Source: Riptortus pedestris | Lineage: Eukaryota > Arthropoda > Insecta > Hemiptera > Alydidae | Length of the DNA: 64,000 nt | Direction of reading: 5' to 3' | Assembly: GCA_019009955.1 (NCBI GenBank) | Contig: CM032230.1 | Location: forward strand, 7,618,001 to 7,682,000 | In this document: positions 37,473 to 50,140 of the stretch, piece after piece | Numbering within the stretch: the stretch's first letter is position 1 | Layout of the letters: every line of letters starts with the position of its first letter | Made by a program: the position numbers and the translations under genes | Notes under the pieces: model-generated | The model's input: the letters and a program-made list of their open reading frames with translations, nothing else | Databases searched by the model: none | What the model was told of the DNA's origin: nothing

Positions 37473-38133
37473 ATTGAGGTTCTACTCATGACGAGATTTT
37501 CGAAAAATATCATCACATGTCCATCCTAGTAGATGACTTAAAAATAGACCCGTTCAAAATTATATATATATATATATATTTGTCTGTTACCGCTTTAGCG
37601 GTGGCAATTTTGGTTTAATCCCTACCAAACTTGACATTTAATCGTTTTATGTAAAAAGGAAGACCAAGTTCGTTAATGGCTAATAAAATCCGACCAATGG
37701 AAGGGAGGGGGGTTTAGAGGAGAGGAATTCCAAAAATTCTTAATATCTCCGTTATTATGCGTCGGATCCCCGAAATGTACAGAACTAATATTATTCCAAA
37801 TGAAATGTTATTATGTACGTTTAATCACAAAGTTGATTATTAACGGAGATTCGCATTTTTCAGTTATCGGTTTCAGTAAATTTAGCCGGATCGTAAATTT
37901 TATAGAACCAATCTTTGCAAACTATTGATGTTGTAGAGTTATTGTACTATACTTTTACTGAATTATAATTCAAATATTAAGCGAGTTATGCGTACTTTGT
38001 TGTTTATAGTCTTCATGAAACCTCCGCTTCAGATTTTTACTTAGAAATAGGAACTATGTAGTGAGAAGAGATTGGTAGTGTCATACCAACTCGTGGGATA
38101 TCTGCTTACTTTACTGCAGCCCTCGTGACGGAC
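37473..38133 (+). mobile_element. HINE-like element, double-core features, 5' tip missing
   Basis: 5' block from TTGAGGTTCTACTCATGACG, (TA)n at 37561-37579, core, then second-core motifs (TTGTAGAGTTATTG, CGAGTTATGCGTAC). The 3' end is TACTGCAGCCCTCGTGACGGAC, with the hairpin stem decayed. Confidence 0.8.
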
Positions 38134-38595
38134 ATTTTAATTATAGAATTAATCGATATGTGAAAGACTTTGGATAGGCATTATTTAGAGCAGCTACCAA
38201 TTAACCTGGCTCAGTTTTTAATTAGTATAATTAATTAATTGCCTCGTTTCGTCAGCTGATTCCAATTAAGAGGGGGACTTGATTAAAATACTGAAATCAG
38301 TAGATAATCCCAGTTTAAGAAGCCGCCTTCCAAGGAGCTTAAAGTACTGACTTACTTAGACTTCAGTAGCTCTCCAAGTTTTGTCTTAGGGAATAAATCG
38401 ATAATTCAATCATTTATTCAGTTACAATAGGGTTTTAAACTAATTTAAATTGCATAATCCGTAATTCTATGGATTTAATAATTTAAACGAAAGTTAAGCA
38501 AATAGATATAGCAAAACTACCTTCAGTTAACCATGCATTTAGTTTCTCAAGAAACAAATGACATTAAATATTCTACTATTAAAAAATAAATTTAA
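38134..38595. other. Single-copy DNA with homeodomain-type sites
   Basis: 38200-38300 contains TAATTAGTATAATTAATTAATTGCC with CAGCTGATTCC nearby. It has no repeat similarity and is a candidate regulatory stretch, by composition only. Confidence 0.28.
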
Positions 38596-38599
38596 ACTG

Positions 38600-40378
38600 A
38601 GCACATTTGCCAAGTGCTAGTATAACACGTTACTGATCTCATCTCATCACACTAATAATTCTCTATTTCTTTGTAAAAAGCCGACGAGTTTAAGTGGGGG
38701 TTTACTAAAGGTTGAAAACATAAATACACGTATAACTCGCTTAATATTTGATGTTCGAAAAATTGTATAGAACAAAAAATGTAGAGCATCAATAGTTTAA
38801 CAATATCGCTTCTATATCATTTTTCATTCTGACTCATAATAACGCAGATATTTCGACTTTTTTGAATCCACCCCTCTGTATAATCCCCCTGTTCCTGGTC
38901 CGCCTTCTACCAATTACAAATGTGATCTTTAGAGTTGACTGAAAAGGTTAAATATTTAGTATGGTATAGATGAAATGAACATTTTATAGTTAGAACGTAA
39001 TATCTTAAATCACACAACGATTTTCCATGTATCTCGCATAATAAAAGTCTTTTGAAAACAATATTTGGTACATAAGCTTAGAAGAAAGTGGTTTATGATA
39101 TTACAGCTTATTATTAATATTACATATGTAGGAGTGGAGGTTTACTTAAGTCTGAAAACTATATAATTCAAATATCTCGGTTAATACTCATGATAGGGAA
39201 AATATGTATTTAGAAAGATTTATAGGTAACTAGCTATGGTACCCGGTTTCGCCCAGGAAATCATTTGAGGCTGAATGATGATGGTATTTTTTTGGGGGGC
39301 TTTACTTTGTACAATATTTTTCCATTTTACATCTCATTACCTTGGATTTGCACCCAAGTACCCAGCGTGCTGGGATAAGTTAATATTAAAAGTATTTGTT
39401 ATGTACTTAATTCTATAAAATACACAATATTTTTATGTCACCCGTTTCCTGTGCACGTATCTTTTTTTTATCATAGATTTTCATATTATTATAGTCAAAA
39501 ATACGGAGTTTCGTTGATTTCCATTTAGTCTTCCGAGTCCCACAAAATTGGTGACCCCTTCTCTAGTTTTCCGTGTATACCTCATTTATTCTTCATTATA
39601 CGGAAAAAGTGCATATACCAAAAGTTACTCTAAGTAACGAAATAAACAACTTTTGTTATGTGCATATTTTCCGAAAAAAAAACAATAGGAAACGAAATAT
39701 CGCTATTTTTAATTTCAGACCTCCCTTACAATTCCTCCTCATGTTCGTACCTCGGAATTTTAATATAGCTTATAATTAGGAAGAGGTTAATACCAAATCA
39801 CATACGGAGTTTCGTTTAGTTCGGTTGAGTCTTTTATGTCATATAAAATTGTTGGCTCCCACTATTGTTTTTAACGTATAACTCATTTATACTTTTGTTA
39901 TGTGCATATTTTCCGAAAAAAAAACAATAGGAAACGAAATATCCCTATTTTTAATTTCAGGCCTCCCTTATAACCTCCACTCCTGTTCGTCTCAGAGAAT
40001 ATTAATATAGCCGAAAACCTAACCTGGGTTAGCAGTAATATACTTACCAAGTTTCATAAAATTCAGTTCAGCCGTTTAAGATTCCATAAAGGGCATACAA
40101 ACAAATATTCATTTATATATAAGATTTAATTTGCAATAAGATTTGCTATATAACGAAAAGTGTTTGATCCGAATAACAGAAATACTTTGCCCTCCCCCTA
40201 TAACTCTTCCCATTGTTCGATGTCCTCCATTAACGAATTTGATCTTCCATTTTACATAAAACGATTCAATAATGAGTTTGGTAACGACAGAACGGAGCTT
40301 TACACAACCTGAATTCCTTTAAGTCAAATAAAAATTGCGACCGCTAGAGAGACAAGTGTATTCATAAATGCACCTGTC

Positions 40379-40440
<62 letters not shown>

Positions 40441-40590
40441 TATAGACCCCACACACGCATAATTTATATAACTGACTCAATTTTCGTCTTCTCCTAGATA
40501 GGATCAATGGACATTTGTAGAATTTTTTCAAAAATCGTGTCATCAACACATTGGTCGAAGGCTGATATACGGTAAGGGTGAATGTGCTCC
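38600..40590 (-). mobile_element. HINE-like element, double-core type, with nested repeat
   Basis: The diverged 3' end (TGCCAAGTGCTAG near 38610) is followed by second core, middle and first core. It is interrupted at 39229-40121 and resumes with AGATTTAATTTGCAATAAG. (TA)n lies at 40384-40441 and the 5' block ends near 40590. Confidence 0.75.
39229..40121 (+). mobile_element. TA-flanked 'CCCGG' repeat nested in a HINE-like copy
   Basis: It starts ACTAGCTATGGTACCCGG and ends near TTCATTTATATATAAG. Internal units are marked by AATTTCAGACCTCCC (about 39711) and AATTTCAGGCCTCCC (about 39952). The 3' part has GTTTCATAAAATTCAG, TTCAGCCGTTTAAG and a short (CAAA)-like tail. Confidence 0.75.
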
Positions 40591-40907
40591 AATATAAGTG
40601 CTAAGTAGCAATAAACAAATAGCAAGGCTCTAAAATGGGGAGGCTGAACGAAGTTTCGCATGCTTGCGGTATGGGATTATATCATGAACCAATCTCGTTG
40701 TAATCTGGATTAAGTGCATGAGAAAGGTCAGAATGATTTAGAAACAAATCTACTAGATTATTCCATTTGTCCATGGATATCCAATGGTATTAATAATGTA
40801 TAATGCAAGGTGGTGCCTTAACCATCTTGTCGCACTTTTATCGTTAATTTGGGTGGATTGAGTTTTTGGGTAATTTTTAAGTGTGTGTTTGTGTGTTTCA
40901 TTATCTA

Positions 40908-41295
40908 GTTAGAACATAAAATCATAATTGATAAAGTCATCACACAACAAATTTGCTTGTATCTCGCATAAAAAGGGGTTTTAAAAATCAATATTTCCTA
41001 TATAAGCTTAGATTAAAGTGGTTTATGTTATAACAGGTTATTGCTAATATGACACGAGTAGGTGTGGGGGTTTACTTGAGTACTAAATAATCGAAATATC
41101 TAGGGTAATATTCATGATAGAGAAAATATGTATACGTATTACAACATTTATAAGTGATTTAATTTTCAATAAGATCAATAGTTTTTGAACATCATTTATC
41201 CTCATTCCTAGGTAGGATCGATGTACTTTGAAATATGTTTCGAAAAATTGCTTCATGAGTACAAACCTCAATAGCGTTTATCCCTTAAGAAAATC
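40908..41295 (-). mobile_element. HINE-like element, core deleted
   Basis: Long-middle sequence (TGTATCTCGCATAA, GCTTAGATTAAAGTGG) joins at 41175 directly to the 5' block (TTTTTGAACATCATTTATCC), ending ATCCCTTAAGAAAATCTG. The microsatellite and C-rich core are missing. Confidence 0.72.
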
Positions 41296-41548
41296 TGTTT
41301 AAAAGACTGACACTAACCTAAACAGATTTCCCCACATATACGTCATCTAAAATTTGATTCTCTATTTTCTCCATCATAAGAAACGGTGGGAAAACATTAG
41401 GAGTTAAACGTTTAAACATGGGATTCATAGATGAAAATTTCATAACTAGTTAGAGGAGGTAACTCAAGGCTGAAAACAAGGAAATATAAATAATTAGGTT
41501 AATATTCTAATGTTATTTTATATTTTGCTGCCTTCCACTAAGCCTATT

Positions 41549-41672
41549 AGCAGATTTCCCTCAAGGGAAATCAACTATTCAGGTCGTACTCATGACGGAA
41601 TTTTCGAAATTTTTCTTCAAATGTCCATCGACCCTACCTAGGAGATGACGAAAAATGAGGTCCGCTCAAAAA

Positions 41673-41716
<44 letters not shown>

Positions 41717-42383
41717 CTGTTACCGCTCTAGTGGTCACAATTATTGTTTAATCGTTACAAAACTCGATATTTAGTCGTTTCATGCAAAAAGAAAGATCAA
41801 GTTCGTTAACGACGGAAATCGGACCAGGGGGAGGGCAGGGTTTTAAAGGGGGATAATTTTGAAATATTTCCGTTACTATACGTCGCATCGAAACAATGTA
41901 TAGAAACAATCTTATAGCAAATTAAATGCATTATAAAATATTGTTATATAGGTACATTTATTCTCTATCTTGAATATTATCCGAGATATTTGCATTATTC
42001 AGTTTTCAGCCTTCAGCAAACCCCCTCTTCTACTCGTGTTACATAAACAATACTCGCGTCATGTAATAAACCACATCATTCGAAGCTTAAATACCATATA
42101 TTGTTTTCAAGAGACATTTATTGTACGAGATACATGCAAATATGTTCTTGGTGCCCCCCCCTCTTTTTTAAGTTTTTGGACTACTTAAATTTGATTCATT
42201 CATATAAAAAATTATTCTGATTCATTATAAGTACAGGACTAGACATAGCAAATAGTTTTCAATCAAATTAATACGTTGTATTCAGATATATTATAGTAAT
42301 TATTTTTCTTTCCGTTAAGAAGTTGGCTGAACTGTTTGTTTACATTTCAGATGCTTAATTTACGCAGCCTCTGCGTGACGGAC
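41549..42383 (+). mobile_element. HINE-like element, complete, long-middle type
   Basis: It starts AGCAGATTTCCCTCAAGGG. The 5' block is nearly consensus, (TA)n lies at 41676-41711, then core, long middle, and TACGCAGCCTCTGCGTGACGGAC at 42383. The subterminal GGGAAATCTGC next to the hairpin has been deleted. Confidence 0.9.
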
Positions 42384-43140
42384 GTTTCTTAAAAACTAAA
42401 AAGTTTGTAAAATCTTATTAGTTGACGCAGCACGCGTGCTGTTGGTGATTAAAAGAGCTCTTGCATTCCCTATTTCATTTCCTCGAATTCAAGTGTGCCC
42501 CGGTATCCACTATTTTCTCCTACGTTCATCATGTTTGATCTTATGAGAGCCTGATTGTTCATTAATATTCAAACGTGAATACTTGAATGGTGTGCGAATA
42601 ATTCTAATTCAACACATGAATCACTCATGAACAATACGATATACAAGAGTTAAATTTTGATTATTACATTCTAGATAATTTTAATACTCTTTTCCCGTTG
42701 AGTATACTCGAGTTTAATCCCGAATTCTGGGTTATAATATTTGAAGTAACGTTTCAGTAAATGCGATTAAGAGTATGAAACGGCTTAACAAGATTGTTAA
42801 TGAATGGTTTGCTCGGGAGGAGCTAATAATGGTAATGAAGGATAAAGGCTTTCGGCGAGCACTCGAATTCCGACGATCCAGGGCACTCAGAGGCTTAGTC
42901 TGGGCGAATTCTCACTTCCTCCCAATTCAAAGGACAAAGCAGAATTCTAATCATATATAATCTAAGAGAGGGAATGAGCAACTCATCAGGCAGAGCTTTG
43001 CTCCTTAGTGTGGGCATTAATGTGGTTTTCAGGGGCTTCCTGAATCTTGTGTCTAGTTCAAATTGACTTCCGCAATATTTATTGTTAATTATTCATGCTT
43101 CCGTAACATAAGAATGCATATTGTTCCATACATGTTTTGG
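42384..43140. promoter_or_regulatory. Single-copy, higher-complexity DNA (candidate regulatory)
   Basis: About 700 bp without transposon similarity, richer in GC at 42770-43060, with TAATAATGGTAATG and CATTAATGTGG motifs. The 61-codon frame at 42775 has no splice signals or family resemblance. Function unknown. Confidence 0.25.
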
Positions 43141-43290
43141 GAACTCAAATATTAACCGAGTTATTCATACTTTCTTGTATTCAGCTTTCAGTAACCCCAC
43201 CCCTTCCACACATCGGTTTTCTATATTTGTTTGCTTATCGCCCAAGTGAGATGACGAAAATGAATGGGGAGTTACTGGAGACCGAAAATG
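43141..43290 (+). mobile_element. HINE-like scraps
   Basis: A second-core tail piece (AACCGAGTTATTCATACTTTC, CAGCTTTCAGTAACCCC) is followed by a 5'-block scrap (CAAGTGAGATGACGAAAATG). Both are diverged. Confidence 0.5.
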
Positions 43291-43296
43291 TAAAAA

Positions 43297-43975
<679 letters not shown>

Positions 43976-44110
43976 AAAAAACAACATTCACACAGGGTGA
44001 GGATTCGAAAATTCCAAATATATCCGTTATTACAAGTTGGATCGTAAAATGTTATAGGAACAATCTTGTTAAACTATTCATGTTCTACAATTGTTGTTCT
44101 GTGCATTTTT

Positions 44111-44241
44111 AGCAGATTTCCCTTAAGGGAAATCAGCTATTGAGGTCGTACTCATGACGCGAGTTTCTTCAAATGTCCATCGATCCTACCCAGGAGATGA
44201 CGAAAATGAGGTCCGTTCAAAATTATATATCTATCTATCTA

Positions 44242-44298
<57 letters not shown>

Positions 44299-44866
44299 CT
44301 GTTAACGCTCTAGCGGTCGCAATTCTTATTTGATCTTTACCAAACTCGGAATTTAATCGTTTTATGTAAAAAGGAAGATAAAGTTCGTTAATGGCTGAAA
44401 TCGGACCAGTGGGAGGGGGGGGTTTAGAGGAGGGATGTTTGAAAATTAAATAAAGTTGAAAATTCAAAATATCTCCGTTATTATGCGTCGGATCGAAAAA
44501 TTGTATAGAATAAATCTTATTGCAAATTAAATTTACTATAAATATTGTTCTATACATTTATTCTGTATCTTGGATATTAACCGAGATATTTGCATTTGTA
44601 TTCTGCGTGTGGTCACCAGTAGGCTATGTTCGGACTTTCCGCCGAGAGCTCTGGTGGCCGTTTCTATAACTATTCGTCCCTCGTGAATAGGTTTAGAGGT
44701 TAGGTCAACTGTTTTTTGGGGCTAGAAACTACTGGGTTATTACGCCCTAAATAATGTTTTAGGTTTAGAGGTTCCTTACTACTACAGTTGTTATTAGGCA
44801 GATTTCCCTATTGTAAAACTTCACGTGGGAAATCGGCTTAGTTTACGCAGCCCCTGCGTGACGTAC
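44111..44866 (+). mobile_element. HINE-like element, complete, short type, with 59-bp insert
   Basis: It starts AGCAGATTTCCCTTAAGG and has the 5' block, a CTAT/(TA)n tract (44226-44294), core and short middle. It ends ACGCAGCCCCTGCGTGACGTAC. A small insertion (44702-44760) is bounded by a 13-bp duplication. Confidence 0.9.
44702..44760 (+). mobile_element. 59-bp insertion with 13-bp target duplication
   Basis: AGGTTTAGAGGTT occurs at 44689-44701 and again at 44761-44773, bracketing 59 bp that no other HINE-like copy has. The insert holds GGGGCTAGAAACTACTGGG and TTATTACGCCC, matching the hairpin segment at 13303-13334 (shared loop AAACTAC..GGTTAT). It is best read as the extreme 3' tail of a retroelement. 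Confidence 0.7.
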
Positions 44867-44939
44867 TTTTAAACACATTTATTAAGCTAGTTAGTCGTAC
44901 TTTTTTTTCTTTCTACCGTCGGACCTTCTCCTCTTGCTC

Positions 44940-45055
44940 CCTTTTACTCATCCGTTTTTTACTATGAAATAGGAAATATGTTTGATAATAGATCAACAGT
45001 GTTTCATTCCAGCACGTGGGAAATCTGCTTGGTTTACGCAACCCCAGGGCAACGG
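44940..45055 (+). mobile_element. HINE-like 3'-end fragment (double-core type)
   Basis: AATAGGAAATATGTTTGATA, then CACGTGGGAAATCTGCTTGG, TTTACGCAACCCCAGGGCAACGG; the terminal hairpin is decayed. Confidence 0.65.
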
Positions 45056-45640
45056 AATTCATCGGACTTCCTGACAACTCGAATCTCCACTTCCTTCACT
45101 AATCGATCAAAAAGTTCCAATACTAACGTCCATTCGCCTACGCTTGAAATAGTAGATATTACTTTGCTAATTGCGATATTGCCCCATTTAAATGTGCTAC
45201 TCTTATTGAAATTCCTCTTACAAAATTTGTAAAAATCTACTTATTGTAACCTACTTCATTTCTATATTTCTTCTACTTTCTAAGCATTTTCGTCTAAGCC
45301 CTCAATAAAAAGTAGATGAGAAGTGACTCCCTCGATCGAATCAAGTAGAAAGAAGATCTTGCTAAGCCTCTTCCAGTTTTTTTCATCCTATTGCTTTTTT
45401 ATTCATCTGGAAGAGGTTTACCTTATTAATGAAATATATTCTATTTTTTTTTTTCTTTTTGCTTTCTCTTATTCTTACTTTCTAAAAATTTAAATATAGT
45501 ATGAATTTTTTCTGTAAGTACGCAGACTTGGGAAAAGGAAGATTCGAAGCCAATTAAACATGTATCTGATTGATTTCAAGATAACTTTTACGACTTCATT
45601 TAAGTCCTAAGAATGAATTTGACACATTAGATACTGATCA
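45056..45640. other. Unique DNA, nothing recognised
   Basis: One open frame near 44978-45232 begins in the HINE-like end and has no recognisable domain. Confidence 0.35.
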
Positions 45641-46255
45641 CATTACAGCACAAAGTGCCATTAAAGTTATTAAATGAGAGTCTAGCGTAAAATGGGAAGC
45701 GTAATGGCGTCAGACACACACAAAACTACGAGAAATACAAAACACTATTCGTGAATTACTGACAAGTAATCAGGACACTAGAAGATAAGAAGTAGTTCTT
45801 ACTCGGTTGAGGCACGGCCATTCACGGATAACACACGGACACCTCATGACTAGGACTGAACCACCTTTATGTAAAATGTGTAATAAACAACCAACTATCA
45901 AACACTTACTTACAGACTGCAGACTAATAAACGGCAAGAACTTACCTACCAATGTATCAGAACTACTACAGGACAATATAGCCCTTACATTGCGACAATC
46001 ATGAAACACCTCCAACAGACACAACTTTTCAACCACATTTAAAACTACATCTAACGAATTAGCATCTAACAAAGAAAGAATTAGCATCTGCTCCCATTAA
46101 CACCCACTGGAGAAAACGTAACTGTGCTTTTACCTACGACTGTATTTTAACATTTTTTTTATATATAATAAGGTGGCTGTACAAACTTTTATTATTATAG
46201 TATGAGTCAGCCTAGATCGCTAAATTTGTGGCACACCTAAATAAATATTTCATTT
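45640..46255 (+). mobile_element. 5'-truncated non-LTR retrotransposon, CCHC tail preserved
   Basis: The frame at about 45787-46002 reads VVLTRLRHGHSRITHGHLM, then LCKMCNKQPTIKHLLTDC (Cys-X2-Cys...His...Cys knuckle), the standard end of RNase H-bearing LINE ORF2 proteins. Upstream codons are frameshifted. The 3' UTR ends near AAATAAATATTTCATT. It belongs to the same group as the copies at 32.2 and 47.6 kb, with a better preserved knuckle. Confidence 0.82.
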
Positions 46256-46329
46256 AATACTGGATATACCTTTATACCTTTTCTATCTTTTAGCGAGTTT
46301 CTCACAACCCTTTAAGCCTTAAAGTTTAA

Positions 46330-47048
46330 GGGAAGAGGTTTCGAGAGGAAGAAAATCGTATCTCCGTTGCTATGAGTTGGGTCAAAAATCCTGTATAGCC
46401 AATCATATTGCAAGATCAGTATTCTATAAAACTTTTTCTTTATACGTTTTTTCTACCTCAAATGTTAATCGAAATGTTTGCTTTTTCAATTTTCGGACTC
46501 CAGTAAAGCCCTAGTTTATTCATTGCACTTGAATGATGAGCGAATATATCACAAGTCTTCTTATTTCAAGCTTAAACACAAAATATTATTTTCAACAGAA
46601 CCTAGAAGAGATACATGAAAACTCTTTGTGTTTAGACGTCATCAGTTAAGAGTTTACGTTCTTGTCTAGAAAATGTTTATTTGATCTATTCCTTGCTCGA
46701 TATTTAAACGTTTCATTCTATGCAATGATGACAGCAATCGGGCCATAGGGAGGGATTAGTTGTGGAATTAGAAAATTCAAAATATCTCATTATTATGTGT
46801 CGGATCGAAAACTGTGTTAATTCAATCTTTGTAAAACACTCTACTATTGTTATTTTATAAACATTTTTTTGTAACTCAAATATTAAGTGAGTTATTTGTA
46901 CTTTCTTGATTTCAGCCTTTTGTGAACCCCCACTTCCACTAATCGGGTTTTCACTTGGAAATAGAAGATATATGGGGAGAATAGATTTATTGTGTATCAT
47001 ACCAGTACTTGGAAATCTGCTTAATTTACATAGCTATGTGCGGTGGAC
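46330..47048 (+). mobile_element. HINE-like element, double-core type, eroded
   Basis: It starts in a first-core remnant (TTTAAGGGAAGAGG). The middle (GCTTAAACACAAAATATT) and second core (AATGATGACAGCAATCGG, TTTGTAAAACACTCTAC) follow. The 3' end is GGAAATCTGCTTAATTTAC, then GTGCGGTGGAC and six T. Confidence 0.75.
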
Positions 47049-47505
47049 TTTTTTGACGTGTGTCAGTAATGATCCAGGTTCATTATCCATCCAGGTTTAA
47101 GTATTCTTACTCGAGCCCACTGAACTGCGGATAACCTACAAAATTTCACAGCCAAATACAATGAAGGTTAGGCAGCAGATCTGAGCCACCTAAAAGAGAA
47201 TATGTACTGAAAGAGTTAAGTGCACATGTCGAAATTCCCCGAGTCATACTTGGTATCCACATTCATTACATGACTTGCAGTCTATATACCTTTTCACATA
47301 GCTGCCTCATCGTATTTTTAGCCTGAGTGTATTTTACTTCAGAATGTTGCAACCATCTGAATGTGAACAATAAATCATTATTACGTCCAGGGGGAAATCC
47401 TAACACGCCACATTTCATAAACTTTTCTTGTGAACACGACATGACTTCCTTATACCCTATTATTTAATTAAATATACAAAATATTTTGTTGTGCTGCAAG
47501 TGATT
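47049..47505. other. Unique DNA, nothing recognised
   Basis: No family member and no exon signal. Confidence 0.35.
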
Positions 47506-47579
47506 TACCATATCTCCGTTCCAGTTCATGATATTATAAATTGTAATAGAGCATAATTTATAGATGTTTTATTGATTTT

Positions 47580-48168
47580 CGCTAACACCAGCAGATCTCA
47601 ACAAGATAGTACAATCAAAAATTCTCAAAGACTGACAAAAACACTTGTTATGTACTGACAACAAACTATTGGAAATAAAAAGCAATGTTGCAGGATGGTC
47701 AAATAGACAATACGTATATTCAACAAGAGACCAAGTCGTCCTCACCAGACTACCTATTGGACATACATACCTGACACATTCTTACATAATGAACAAAAAA
47801 GACAAGCCTACTTGTACTCATTGCAACACTGAATTAACCATAAAACACCTACTAACCGAATAGAGATTACGAACTTACTTAAACATTAAACATGACCTGA
47901 GCCAACTACTGACTGAGGTGATTTGTAATGTGCGTGCGTTTGTTTGTGTGTGTGTGTGTGTGTGTGTTGTGTTGTGTTAAAATTTGAATGATATATCCCT
48001 GTCTTTATGAATAGTTGTTTTTAATTTACCCAATTTTCTGTTCACTTATTTACCACTTTTTTAATTTTAAATTCTGACTGTGTTTCTTGTTTCATTTAGT
48101 GTTTTGTGTACCGTTTGGAGTATTGTTCTTTATTTTATTTTGTATGTTTAAGAAGAGCCGAGTCGCTA
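47580..48168 (+). mobile_element. 5'-truncated non-LTR retrotransposon (same family as 32.2 kb)
   Basis: The sequence aligns to 32530 onward of the other copy: CAGATCTCAACAAGATAG, then an open frame reading TDNKLLEIKSNVAGW, LTRLPIGHTYLTHSYIMN and CTHCNTELTIKHLLTE. Here the CCHC positions Cys-X2-Cys and His are intact, but TAG replaces the last Cys codon. The 3' UTR again has (GT)n (47948-47968) and ends AAGAAGAGCCGAGTCGC, truncated relative to the other copy. Confidence 0.85.
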
Positions 48169-48699
48169 TTCTCTATCTTGAATATTAATCGAGACTTTTT
48201 TCAGATTTCAGCCTTCAGCAAACCCCCACATCTACTCATTTTACATAAACAATATTCTGTTATGTAATAAACAACATTATTCGAAACTTAAATACCAGAT
48301 ATTGTTTTCACGAGGCCTTTATTGTACGAGATACATGCAAATATGTTCTGCCCCCCCCCGTCCTAAGTTCTTGGACTACTGAAATTTGATTGATTAGGAT
48401 AAAAATTATTCTAATTCAATATAAATTACAGTACTAGGTATAGTAAATAGTTTTCAATAAAATTAATATGTTATATTTCGATATATTTCAGTGGTTGTTT
48501 TTCTTTCCGGTAAGAGCTTGGCAGACCTGTTTGTCACAGTTACATTTCAAAATTGCTTTCCGTCGGCAGGTTTCTTATTATCGTTTGTATTTATTCATTT
48601 AATATTCACGGTGCTATTGTGTATCCAGTATGTATATTTATCTGTTGTTAAACTTCACGAAGGAAATCTGCTTAGTTATTGTACTCCTGCTCGACGGAC
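48169..48699 (+). mobile_element. HINE-like element, long-middle type, 3' half
   Basis: It resumes at ATTCTCTATCTTGAATATTA immediately after the LINE tail and runs through the long middle to TTGTACTCCTGCTCGACGGAC. The 5' half is not recognisable upstream of the LINE except faintly at 47510-47579, so the LINE probably inserted here and left an eroded flank. Confidence 0.72.
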
Positions 48700-49715
48700 T
48701 TTTATGTTCAGAGCTTTGACCCGTCACCGCGTTTCAATGAATTATTATTACAACAATTTGTCCTAAGCCAACATTATCTAAAAATACTCAGTTCCGTTAA
48801 CTCCATAAAAAATAACACGCCTTTTTAATCATTATCTCCATAGAATATTTAATGTTAATTAGTTATAATGGCCTTTAGAGTGAGTTCATTATTCTAAACG
48901 AGTTTTAAATGAACTAGTAACCGGATAATTAAATTCTGAAAAGAGCGCTTACTTTTTAATTCAGAAGTTTTAACATCTTTGAAATTTTCTTTTCTTCCCG
49001 GCACAACAAATAAATGCATTAAAAATCGTGTCTTTTCATTATCTTTGCCTTTTTTTTTTATTATTTAAATTAACTCATTGTAGTAAGGTATGCTCGAGCA
49101 CGGTATTAATTTAAATTTTAAATTCACTTGACCTACAAAAAATACTAAGCTGAATACAGAATATAAAATAATAGTGATATAAGACCTATTATGCATATTT
49201 CTTTATTGTTATTTTTAGCAGATTTCCAGGGGTTTTAAAAAGAATATAACTTTAGGCGGTGTACACATACTGTGGGATGGAACCCCTGAAAAATTAGAAT
49301 ATAAAACCCCTTGAGTTTTCGCTGGTTTGTCGTTCTATTGAGATAGAGTCATATTTCTTGCCTTTCAGGGGTGGAAATGTTTTTGCCAATATGGTGGAGC
49401 AGCGCATAGTGGTTTGTTATGGGGGCTCATATGGAATCTCCTTCAAATGTATGACCCCTCATTATTTCACCGAATGGGGAAAATGAATTCTTTTTGTGTT
49501 TAATGTTGAGCATTGGGCAACAATGGACATGGTCTGCAGCTGTGTGGGAAAAGGCATGAAGAATATTGAAGGAAATTACTTGATGAATTGGCGCCAAATG
49601 TAGAATTACTTTAAAACTTTTTTTCTCATTTGTTTAGTGTGACTCTTGACATTGTTTCCTAATAATCATATAACACAAAATATATATTCTACAATAGATG
49701 TATATCGAATCAACA
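48700..49715. other. Unique AT-rich DNA, nothing recognised
   Basis: A single TTTTAGCAGATTTCC at 49213-49228 is a HINE-like 5' tip without the rest. 49230-49570 is less AT-rich with no exon signals. Confidence 0.35.
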
Positions 49716-50070
49716 TTTTCAAGTTAGAACATAAAATCCTAATTGAGGGCGTCATTTCGCAACGAATTTGTATGTATCTCGCATAATAAAGGTTTCTTGA
49801 AAACAGTATTTGATATATAAGCTACGAATGCAGTTCGTCATTTAACAGGTTATTGTTAATATGACGTGTAAGAGTGGGGATTTACTTAAGGTAAAAACTA
49901 AAAAAATCCAAATATCTCGATTCATTTTCATGATAGAGAAAAAATGCATAAAACATAATTTATAAGTAATTTGATTTGTAGTAAGATTCGTTATGTACAA
50001 TTATTCGATCCGGCTTATAGTAACGGCCCCTCTAAAACTTTCTATCCACTACTCGTCCGATTTCTGGCAT
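49716..50070 (-). mobile_element. HINE-like fragment, long-middle and core
   Basis: TGTATGTATCTCGCATAATA through GTAAGAGTGGGGATTTAC and CCGGCTTATAGTAACGG to CCGATTTCTGGCAT; both termini are absent. Confidence 0.65.
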
Positions 50071-50140
50071 TTTTTTGTACGAGTTTGGGTGACGTCCAGG
50101 ATGGTTTATCGTCACAAATCAGCCCGGAAGATTGAGCAAG

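Noticed and set aside
42775..42960. 61-codon frame in the single-copy island
   Set aside because: Short, with no splice sites or homologues recognised; kept only as part of a possible regulatory region.
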